DNA from: Natronomonas sp. CBA1123
Lineage (GTDB): Archaea > Halobacteriota > Halobacteria > Halobacteriales > Haloarculaceae
Direction: 5' to 3'
Length of the DNA stretch: 64,000 bases
Assembly: GCF_009741925.1 (NCBI RefSeq)
Contig: NZ_WPCC01000001.1
Location: forward strand, 62,001-126,000
Shown here: piece after piece, positions 15,445 through 22,138 of the stretch
Layout of the letters: the number at the start of each line of letters is the position of its first letter
Position numbering within the stretch: position 1 is the stretch's first letter
Program-made: the position numbers and the translations under genes
The notes under the pieces: generated by a model
What the model saw: the letters and a program-made list of their open reading frames with translations, nothing else
Told to the model about the DNA's origin: nothing
The model's database searches: none

Positions 15445-16563
15445 CTATGACGGAGTTGCGGTTCCGTCCGTACGCTCTCCGGAGCTCGAGTCATGGCGAC
15501 TGCCAGCGTCGCTTGCACCCGCGCTTTCGGAGGCCCAGCCCATACTGCCACTTTGGAGGACCACACCGCCCTCAGTGGTGATCTCCACAGATGTCGGACT
15601 GGTAACGGGCGACACAGCACTCGAATCAGGCCGGTCAGCAGTCACCTGGAGTTCTTGCGACGACGTGTCGAAGTAGAGGTAGCGCCTGTCACCAGCCGAT
15701 AAGGAACTGTTCAGACCCACCGTGTCAGTCGTCCCATTGGATGTCACTTGCACCGTCGTCCCACGTGGGACGGTGTCACCTTCGGAATGTTCGAGCACAA
15801 GATACGAGTTGTTTTCCACATTAACGGAGAGTTGGGTCTGCAGCGTCGCGCCTGGGGGAACGTCATTTACCCAGTCTGGTTTTTGAACGCGTTCGACACC
15901 GACTTGCTGCAGCTCGTAGCTATAGGACACTTGCTCGCCGTCCTGCGTCAGCGTAACCGTGAAATTCTGAATTTGGCCGGACTCGTTGACAACCAGGCGG
16001 CCCTCGAACTGCTCGAGATTCGCCATCGACGTGTTTGCTGGTGACGCACTGTCAGCAGTCAATACGACCATTCCATCGTCGGTTGTCTCGTTTGCAACCT
16101 CGAAATTGCCTGCTGAAAGGAATGTCTCCATCGAGGAAAGCATCGTGAGTCGATCGTCGTGTCCCTCAAGGACGCGATAGTTCGTCTGCTCGCCCGACGA
16201 CGTGCGAACGAACTGCATTGTTTCGTTGCTCCATTGGTCGATTGACGTATCGGTATCCGGACTCACTGTCCCCGACCCCGAGAGGCGGTACGTCGAGAGA
16301 TTCGCCCCGATAACGAGCCGAGCGTCGATATTCATCTCTCTCGAGGACTGATTGATCTGGACGGTCGCTCCATTTGTTGTCACCGCCTTCCGATTTGCTT
16401 GGATGAGCGCCGAGTCATTCGTGAGCGTCCCGTTCGTAACGCCAGGGACCTCTTCAGGTGAGCTATCTGCCGAGTCAGAGGGTGTCTCCGCACCCAGACC
16501 GCCAATACAACCCGCCAGCAAGAGTATTGGGACGAGTGCGAGGACTACTTTAAGTCGTGTCAC
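15445..16563 (-). CDS. large secreted lipoprotein
   Basis: This is a 372-residue protein starting at the GTG at 16563. It has a short Sec-type signal ending in the lipobox LLLAGC (Cys near 19), then a Ser/Thr/Asp-rich linker typical of haloarchaeal surface lipoproteins. The body contains LLxM-like strand repeats (RLTMLSSMETFLSAGNFEVA, FEGRLVVNESGQIQNFTVTL) resembling LolA/LppX-type lipoprotein folds, which is only an impression. Several N-x-S/T sequons could be glycosylated. The longer reading to 16701 is rejected because it lies before the signal peptide. Confidence 0.75.
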   Translation of the reverse strand: MTRLKVVLALVPILLLAGCIGGLGAETPSDSADSSPEEVPGVTNGTLTNDSALIQANRKAVTTNGATVQINQSSREMNIDARLVIGANLSTYRLSGSGTVSPDTDTSIDQWSNETMQFVRTSSGEQTNYRVLEGHDDRLTMLSSMETFLSAGNFEVANETTDDGMVVLTADSASPANTSMANLEQFEGRLVVNESGQIQNFTVTLTQDGEQVSYSYELQQVGVERVQKPDWVNDVPPGATLQTQLSVNVENNSYLVLEHSEGDTVPRGTTVQVTSNGTTDTVGLNSSLSAGDRRYLYFDTSSQELQVTADRPDSSAVSPVTSPTSVEITTEGGVVLQSGSMGWASESAGASDAGSRHDSSSGERTDGTATPS

Positions 16564-16760
16564 ACTCGATAATCTCCCGATGGATGCATAGGGGTTGAGT
16601 AAGCTCAAACGCCTCTTTGTGTGTGACCGTCCCACGTCTTGAGTGGGGACTCGGCATGCTGAGTGAACGAAGCATAGGTGAGGTACCAGTTTCCCAGCCA
16701 ATCACCACCACCGAATGGAATTTCGACGGGTATTTACCAGTCAATCCAGAGACATGACCC

Positions 16761-16871
16761 ATGCCCTGCGCAGAGTGCGGCCAAGAGTTTGAATACGACA
16801 TCTAGGAAGGCCCGCAGCGGCTCGAAGAGGTGCTGACCCACTACCCCGCCGAGAACGACCTCGGCGAGTAG
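16761..16871 (+). pseudogene. small CxxCG zinc-finger gene interrupted by an amber codon
   Basis: An ATG at 16761 reads MPCAECGQEFEYDI, meets TAG at 16803, and continues in the same frame as EGPQRLEEVLTHYPAENDLGE to a second TAG. The first half is a CxxCG knuckle with an EFEYD tail seen in haloarchaeal mini zinc-finger proteins, and the second half still looks like coding sequence. A nonsense mutation is the simple reading; suppression of the amber codon is possible but unsupported. It lies in the 377-base gap between the lipoprotein and the first pilin gene, which holds nothing else I recognise. Confidence 0.5.
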
Positions 16872-16940
16872 TGGGAATTCGATTCCGCTATCCGGCTTCA
16901 AATATCCAGAATATTGTCAGCAATACTCGAATAAACGAAT

Positions 16941-17384
16941 TCAATTCGCGTCATACGTCGAGAGCGTGGACGATGACCCGCCGCCGTCAGCCGTCCAAAC
17001 GAGGCGGTATGTGCCGCCAGCGTCTCCGGTGAGGATATTTCTGCAGGTATCGCCGGCAGTAATTTCAGCATTTGAATCGCTCCAGTCATTGTTTACGTCA
17101 CAGTCGTTTGTCGAGTCGATGTTATCGCCGCCAGTCACGATCACCCGATCCACCGCGACTGTGTCGCCGCCTTGATGCGTCAGTTCAAGCTCGTCGGTGG
17201 CTGGCTGGTCCCACGTCCACTGGGCGTTCGGACTCGTCTGTTGGACTTGGTCGCCCAATCCAAGGACGAAGGTTCCGATGACAGCTGCGAGAATCACGGT
17301 TATGGCGACCATCAGGATGACGCCGATTACGGGCGAGACGGCACGGGTGTCGTCTTCTGCTGTGAATAGGTGGTTTAGGTTCAT
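16941..17384 (-). CDS. type IV pilin, array copy 1
   Basis: This is a 147-residue class III prepilin. The short charged leader ([14 protein letters not shown]) is cut by the PibD/prepilin peptidase just before [14 protein letters not shown], which begins a 25-residue H-domain that packs into the pilus core. The next stretch ([11 protein letters not shown]) is the same in all four copies. A variable middle with a disulfide-capable Cys pair and a constant C-terminus ([18 protein letters not shown]) follow. It encodes a structural subunit of an adhesion pilus. The gene lies 117 bases before the frameshifted gene. Confidence 0.9.
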   Translation of the reverse strand: MNLNHLFTAEDDTRAVSPVIGVILMVAITVILAAVIGTFVLGLGDQVQQTSPNAQWTWDQPATDELELTHQGGDTVAVDRVIVTGGDNIDSTNDCDVNNDWSDSNAEITAGDTCRNILTGDAGGTYRLVWTADGGGSSSTLSTYDAN

Positions 17385-17501
17385 ATTGAGTGCCAGTACA
17401 GGCTAGCCACTAGTGTGTGCTTGATCAATGCCCACGGGAGGCTATCTACCTATGACTTGCCTCAGATAGTGAGTTTGTGTCTCCCAAAACAGGGTACTAC
17501 G

Positions 17502-18322
17502 TTACGATTCGTCGGTTCCGACGCCGAAATACAGCTGTTGCGCGGCGTCACCAACGATGTACACCGGGAACCCAGTCCCACGAATCTCCGAGTCATCCGC
17601 GACGACCCGTTCGAGCAGGGTTCGAAGGTCGCGATAGTAGCTTTTCGAGCGGTGTTCCTGCAGCTGGACTGCCTGTCCATCGTAGCGTTCGGTCGGCGTT
17701 GCTCTGAGCCGGACGTACGCCTGTGCGAACGCCGTTGCGATGTCGTCGGGGGCGAACTCCAAGTAGCGTGGGAATTGCGTCGCCAACGTGCTCTTATCGC
17801 CCTGCACGCCCGTCCAAGTGTGGAGCACGCGACCCAAGACCGTTTGGTGCTCAGTCGGCGTGTACTCCGGCGGCCGGTCCGAATTCGTACGCGTCTGGCG
17901 CACCGTGATTCCAACACCGCCCGTAAGTTCTTGGAACCAATCTTCGAGGTCGGGCTCGACGACGAAGTGGACCGCGAAGTCCTCGTGGATCGACCCGGAG
18001 GCACACACCCACGCCGCCAACTGATTCAGCGCTCGCGCGGTGTCGCTGTCCCACGACTCCAACACCCAGCCGTTTTTGAGGGGTCCTGGAGCCCACGGTA
18101 GCAATCGGGGCGGGAACCCTCCATCCAGGGCCGAATCCGAGATCGTGGGAGCTCAACCACCGACGATAGGGCCCCCGAGCCCTTGTTCGGGTGCTTGGCG
18201 CTCTCGCGTTGGACGCGCTCGAAGTCCTCAACGCAGTCCCACGGGTCGGCATAGCTCCGCGGGTTGTAGGTGCGGACCAGAGCGCGTTTGGCGGCGGCTG
18301 TATCTGTTGGTGTTTCGAGCAA
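17502..18322 (-). pseudogene. frameshifted gene between pilin copies 1 and 2
   Basis: Two adjacent minus-strand frames look like one protein. The first part (18322 leftward) reads MLETPTDTAAAKRALVRTYN ... VVELPRSRIRPWMEGSRPD. The second part (to 17502) resumes near WVLESWDSDTARALNQLAAWV and continues to a normal stop. The join lies between about 18060 and 18125. The N-terminal HTH-like segment (SSVVELPRSRIRPW) followed by an ASGSI-type domain resembles haloarchaeal homing-endonuclease or virus-associated DNA-binding proteins; this is from memory and uncertain. The alternative start of the second frame is only a TTG. It is probably a decayed mobile gene inserted in the pilin array. Confidence 0.6.
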
Positions 18323-18347
18323 AATACTGAAAATCGCAGGTTCGTCG

Positions 18348-18797
18348 TTAGTTCGCTTCGTAGGTCGACAGCGTGGACGAAGTCCCGCCGCCCTCTGCCG
18401 TCCAGATTAGCCGGTAGGTGCCATCAACGGTGTTGCCATCGTTGACAATATCACAGCTGGTACCGGCTGTGATTGTGGTACTACTCCAATCGCCCTGGCC
18501 ACAGTCGTTGTCAACGGTGCCAGCGCCGGAATTCGTGACCTCAGTTCGAGCGGATTCAACCGAATCTCCACCTTCGTGAGTAAGTGTGAGATCTGGACTG
18601 GAATCGCCCGCAGTCCCTTGGTCCCAATTCCACTGTGCGTTCGGACTCGTCTGCTGGACCTGATCGCCTAGCCCCAGAACGAACGTCCCGATGACGGCGG
18701 CGAGGATGACGGTTATCGCGACCATCAGAATCACACCAATGACAGGCGATACGGCTCGTTCTGTGTCGTCTCCGGTGAATAAATGTTTTAATTCCAT
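18348..18797 (-). CDS. type IV pilin, array copy 2
   Basis: This is a 149-residue prepilin with leader MELKHLFTGDDTER before [14 protein letters not shown]. The H-domain and [11 protein letters not shown] linker are identical to the neighbouring copies. The middle is different (DLTLTHEGGDSVESARTEVT, cysteines in DNDCGQGD and TSCDIV), and the constant tail TYRLIWTAEGGGTSSTLSTY returns. The Cys pair probably forms a disulfide on the pilus surface. It is followed by the frameshifted gene. Confidence 0.9.
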   Translation of the reverse strand: MELKHLFTGDDTERAVSPVIGVILMVAITVILAAVIGTFVLGLGDQVQQTSPNAQWNWDQGTAGDSSPDLTLTHEGGDSVESARTEVTNSGAGTVDNDCGQGDWSSTTITAGTSCDIVNDGNTVDGTYRLIWTAEGGGTSSTLSTYEAN

Positions 18798-19069
18798 GGT
18801 TGGTCGGGCGTCACTCCCTTTGGTGGGTTAGTTGACGCGTAACGGAAGCAATAACAGCCTCAGTATTTAACATATATGATGGCTCACGGAATGAGTTGGG
18901 CAATATAATCCTCGCCAGAAGCAATAGTTTCTGCTCACCTAGGTTCGGCAGGGTAGAGACATTCGCCCGTTTTGCCAATGTGTTAACCGGGTTTCGCAAA
19001 AGGGTGCGTAATGCTGCCGCTGTGTCAGTATGTGTATCGCACCAAATACTGAGAAATATATTTCGTCGG

Positions 19070-19555
19070 TTAGGCGTCCGGGCCTTCCCACGTCGTCAGC
19101 GTACTGGAGCTGCCACCGCCTTCCGCAGTCCAGACGAGGCGAAGGGTCGCATCGTCGAACTCGCCTTGGTTATATGTGCCCGTTGTCGACGAATTGAATT
19201 CTGCACTGTCGCCGGCGGAAACGGTTGTGTCTGAACCAGTGCCCAAGGTTGCCCAACTGTAATCGCCACTACTGATGTTCGTGTCGGTACCGCCACTGAG
19301 AGCAACATTCAGCGTGCTTTCGGGAACATCATCGCCACTCGTGTGCGTAAGAACCCAACTCCCACTTGAGCCAGGGTCGTATTCCACGTCCCATTGTGCG
19401 TTCGGACTGGTTTGCTGCACCTGGTCGCCGAGGCCGAGGACGAACGTTCCAATCACGGCGGCGAGGATGACGGTTATCGCGACCATCAGGATGACGCCGA
19501 TGACGGGCGATACTGCTCGTTCTTCGTCATTGTCGAAGAGTTCTGTGAGTTGCAT
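19070..19555 (-). CDS. type IV pilin, array copy 3
   Basis: This is a 161-residue prepilin with a shorter, more acidic leader (MQLTELFDNDEER) and the same core segment beginning [14 protein letters not shown]. The middle lacks the cysteine pair of the other copies and is Ser/Thr/Gly-rich (GGTDTNISSGDYSWATLG). The ending [18 protein letters not shown] matches the array pattern. The absence of Cys suggests a different surface stabilisation. The 271 bases upstream of copy 2 carry AT-rich promoter-like sequence and no gene. Confidence 0.9.
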   Translation of the reverse strand: MQLTELFDNDEERAVSPVIGVILMVAITVILAAVIGTFVLGLGDQVQQTSPNAQWDVEYDPGSSGSWVLTHTSGDDVPESTLNVALSGGTDTNISSGDYSWATLGTGSDTTVSAGDSAEFNSSTTGTYNQGEFDDATLRLVWTAEGGGSSSTLTTWEGPDA

Positions 19556-19576
19556 TGTATTGGTCTCTATTGGGTT

Positions 19577-20044
19577 TTAGTTCGAAGTGTACGTCGAGAG
19601 AGTCGACGAAGAGCCACCGCCTTCAGCCGTCCAAATCAGGCGGAAAGTATTGTCCGTACCTGCATCACCTGCAACACGACAGGTATCACCTGCGGAGATC
19701 GTCGCTGAAGTCCACTCCAGGTTTCCACCGGATGCTTCCTCATTACAGACAATAGTGTCACTCCCGTCTTCATACGTTGTGACCGACGATGGACCAGTAA
19801 CTTCGAGGAGGTTTGCCTCAACAGAGTCACCTCCTTCATGCGTTACGTTTAGGGCGGTACCATCAACTTCCCAATTCCACTGTGCGTTCGGGCTCGTTTG
19901 CTGAACTTGATCGCCCAGCCCGAGAACGAACGTCCCGATGACGGCGGCCAGAATTACGGTTATGGCGACCATCAGGATGACCCCGATGACGGGCGATACA
20001 GCACGGTTGTCGTCGTCTGTTGTGAGCAGGTGTTTCAATTCCAT
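19577..20044 (-). CDS. type IV pilin, array copy 4
   Basis: This is a 155-residue prepilin starting at the ATG at 20044 (MELKHLLTTDDDNR, then [14 protein letters not shown]). An in-frame upstream reading adds seven residues without promoter spacing. The middle has its own cysteine pair (IVCNEEASG ... DTCRVAG) and the constant tail [19 protein letters not shown]. It is the promoter-proximal copy, with a 21-base gap to copy 3, so these two are likely cotranscribed. Confidence 0.9.
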   Translation of the reverse strand: MELKHLLTTDDDNRAVSPVIGVILMVAITVILAAVIGTFVLGLGDQVQQTSPNAQWNWEVDGTALNVTHEGGDSVEANLLEVTGPSSVTTYEDGSDTIVCNEEASGGNLEWTSATISAGDTCRVAGDAGTDNTFRLIWTAEGGGSSSTLSTYTSN

Positions 20045-20510
20045 AGTTGGACAGCGCACACCCACTGCGGGTAGAGTACGCTTATCCTATCCAATCATAG
20101 CCATCTGTAATAAAGATGCAAGCCGACTCAAGCCGTGAGTTGCCCCGGTGAAACCCACAGACTACGCGGTGTTAGCATAGCACTTCGAAAAGTCACAAGA
20201 ACAGCCCCGGCGGCTGGGGCTGTGGGTGTGACGCTGACCGCACCCGGCAGTGGGCGCACACCGACTTAGGGCATGGAATCTCCCCGCGGTGCATCAACAC
20301 CTACTGCTGGAACACGCATAAAACACCCGGCCCGTTCTCACAAAGTGACGCCACGTCAAATACGTGCAGGAGGACAGTGTTAGTTCATTATCGCACTGAT
20401 TCGCTAAGCAGTTCGATGGCCAAAAGAGACGGTGCTTAACCGAGCAAAAGTCGACCTCCGAAAAGATATTGCTCCTGTTACGTAGGGTACCGAAAAGCGG
20501 AAGCGGGCAA
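20045..20510. other. 466-base gap between pilin array and tRNA-Pro
   Basis: No convincing gene is visible on either strand. The first 80 bases are probably the promoter of pilin copy 4. The middle holds a perfect hairpin (separate entry). A short minus-strand reading (VPAVGVDAPRGDSMP then stop, ending near 20276) could be the tail of a decayed transposon gene. The remainder near the tRNA is AT-richer. Confidence 0.5.
20201..20223. repeat. perfect GC-rich hairpin
   Basis: ACAGCCCC and GGGGCTGT form eight-base perfectly inverted arms around a seven-base loop (GGCGGCT). Such a hairpin downstream of a minus-strand ORF tail resembles the right end or guide-RNA stem of IS200/IS605-type elements. 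No intact tnpA or tnpB is present. Confidence 0.5.
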
Positions 20511-20583
20511 TGGGCCGGCACGAATTTGAATCGTGGTTACGGCCACCCGAAGGCCGAAGGATACCAAGCTACCCCACCGGCCC
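20511..20583 (-). tRNA. tRNA-Pro (anticodon CGG)
   Basis: The minus strand folds as a complete 73-base cloverleaf. The acceptor arms are GGGCCGG and CCGGCCC with discriminator A. The D-arm contains TAGCTTGGTA. The anticodon stem CGGCC/GGCCG encloses the loop TTCGGGT (anticodon CGG). The T-arm is CACGA-TTCAAAT-TCGTG. No intron is present and CCA is not encoded. The anticodon reads proline CCG codons, which are abundant in this genome. It borders the accessory pilin region and could serve as an integration site, though I found no copied 3' end. Confidence 0.95.
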
Positions 20584-20634
20584 GCACTCGATAGGAAGCC
20601 GGCACCGATTTTAAGACTTGTGATGCGACTCGCT

Positions 20635-21396
20635 TCAGAGCGCCTCGGGATCCGTACTCGGCTCTGCAGTCCCGCCGCCACGACCCGGCTTCTCGCCACG
20701 AACCTGCAGATAGGCGTCGGCGAGAATGCCGTAGCCGACGATGGAGAACACTGACGTGAGCGCGAGGCTCAGGATTTGTCCGGCGACGGGGCTGACGAAG
20801 GAGGCCACAGAGCCGATACTGCTTCCAACCGCCGTGACGACGCCGACGATGAGACCGAGCGCGAACAGGCCCCAGCGGTTGCCGCTGGCGAGTTCCCAAC
20901 TGCGGCTCAGGCTGTCGATGGCACGTTCGTCCTCGACGCCGATGGCGAAGATGACGAAAATGAAGCTAATCGCGAGGAAGATACCGGGGACGAACAGCAG
21001 GATGAACCCGAGAGTGACCGCGATGGTGACGATGATGTTGGCACCGATGGATGAGATGAATGCCCGGCCCATTCGTCGAGTGAACAGCTCGCCAGGCAGG
21101 GAGTTCAACTCGGATTGTTCGCGGGTCAGCGCCCGCGTTGCCGCGATGTAAAGGACAACCCCGAAGGCCAGCCCGGCGACCGCGATGACACTGGCGACGG
21201 CCGCAGGAACCGGGAGTGCGAAAGCCAATTGCCCGGACTGCTGGGCCTCCGGCGGGAGGATGTCAGCAAACACCGCGTTGACCGATCCGAGGAACAACAG
21301 TTGATACACGAACGTCAGTACCATCAGGACGCCACCGCTGTACGTGAGCGACCGGCGAATACCGTCGCCGAGCGCGTCACCGATTTGGAGGGACAT
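20635..21396 (-). CDS. six-span membrane protein (GPDPase membrane-domain-like)
   Basis: This is a 253-residue protein with six predicted spans, an N-terminal amphipathic segment (IGDALGDGIRRSLTYSGG) and a long central hydrophobic block (IIVTIAVTLGFILLFVPGIFL). The pattern ... FVPGIFLAISF ... VEDERAIDSLSRSWEL ... GNRWGLFALGLI matches a widespread family related to the membrane domain of glycerophosphodiester phosphodiesterases, in which a DAL/SW-type helix precedes a terminal transmembrane pair. Enzymatic domains are absent. Role unknown. It has a polar C-terminal tail. Confidence 0.75.
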   Translation of the reverse strand: MSLQIGDALGDGIRRSLTYSGGVLMVLTFVYQLLFLGSVNAVFADILPPEAQQSGQLAFALPVPAAVASVIAVAGLAFGVVLYIAATRALTREQSELNSLPGELFTRRMGRAFISSIGANIIVTIAVTLGFILLFVPGIFLAISFIFVIFAIGVEDERAIDSLSRSWELASGNRWGLFALGLIVGVVTAVGSSIGSVASFVSPVAGQILSLALTSVFSIVGYGILADAYLQVRGEKPGRGGGTAEPSTDPEAL

Positions 21397-21454
21397 ACGC
21401 GCTCGATTTTAACGGCAGTTAACTTAAATCCCCGTCTGAGACCGGGGATAGAGG

Positions 21455-22048
21455 TCAGTATATATCGAACCCGTCGGTATCGAGATAGTTGTGTGCGACT
21501 GTGATGGCGTGGTCGGCGTGGAGAGCCTCTGGACCGATCGAGACGCGTTCTTCGGCCGCCTCGGCGAGGAGCGCGGCTTCGCTGTCGGTGAAGTCGTGGT
21601 GGTCCGAGAGGACAAAGGCTGGGTCACTTGGCGGGTCGAGGTCGACGACCGGTTTGCCGTCCTCATGGAGTTCGACGAGCGTACTTTCCTCGGTGACAGA
21701 GCGGACGGTCGACTCGAAATCGCCTTTCCCGATGTAGACACCGGGAGAGGGGTTGGCCTCCATCGCGCCAATGGCACCCTCACGGGCGTCGAGCGCGCCG
21801 CGAATCAATGCTGCCGTCGAGCGCTCGTCAGGGTTGAGCCGCCGCAGTTCCGCGCCCTCGAAGCGGACGACGTACTCGTCGGCCAAGACGAGATGGACCC
21901 GAACGTCCTCGCGGAGTGCGTGTGAGAGAAAGAACGCACTGTTGATACACCGACACAGCACGTCGAGGCGGCCGGCACCGGGCAGGTCTTCGAGTGAGAA
22001 GTCAGGAATCGTCGGTGCGTCGTGGCCGAGGACAACGAATTGACGCAT
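21455..22048 (-). CDS. trmY: tRNA (pseudouridine(54)-N1)-methyltransferase TrmY
   Basis: This is a 197-residue SPOUT-class methyltransferase. It opens MRQFVVLGHDAPTIPDFSLE, contains LPGAGRLDVLCRCINSAFFLSH and has the knot-forming region DPAFVLSDHHDF near residue 145. In archaea it methylates pseudouridine 54 of tRNA T-loops using S-adenosylmethionine. Length and motifs are standard. It is divergent from the STT3-like gene, with about 90 bases between starts. Confidence 0.93.
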   Translation of the reverse strand: MRQFVVLGHDAPTIPDFSLEDLPGAGRLDVLCRCINSAFFLSHALREDVRVHLVLADEYVVRFEGAELRRLNPDERSTAALIRGALDAREGAIGAMEANPSPGVYIGKGDFESTVRSVTEESTLVELHEDGKPVVDLDPPSDPAFVLSDHHDFTDSEAALLAEAAEERVSIGPEALHADHAITVAHNYLDTDGFDIY

Positions 22049-22138
22049 AGGGTTGCTGCGTGGGCTGATAATAAATGCCTCGCGCTTCGGTAGAGGACGG
22101 TGACTTTATCGCCTCGGGGTTGTCAGACGAGTGTATCT

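Noticed and set aside
17375-17381. TTTAGGT before pilin copy 1 as an iron operator
   Set aside because: Only one half-site is present and no inverted CCTAAA follows at the right distance.
17415-18101. Plus-strand frame of 228 codons in the pilin region
   Set aside because: The minus-strand reading is acidic and continuous with an HTH-like N-terminus; the plus frame has no signal or domain.
20511-20583. tRNA-Pro as the attachment site of an integrated element covering the pilins
   Set aside because: No integrase gene and no second copy of the tRNA 3' end were found in the window, so an integration event is not supported.
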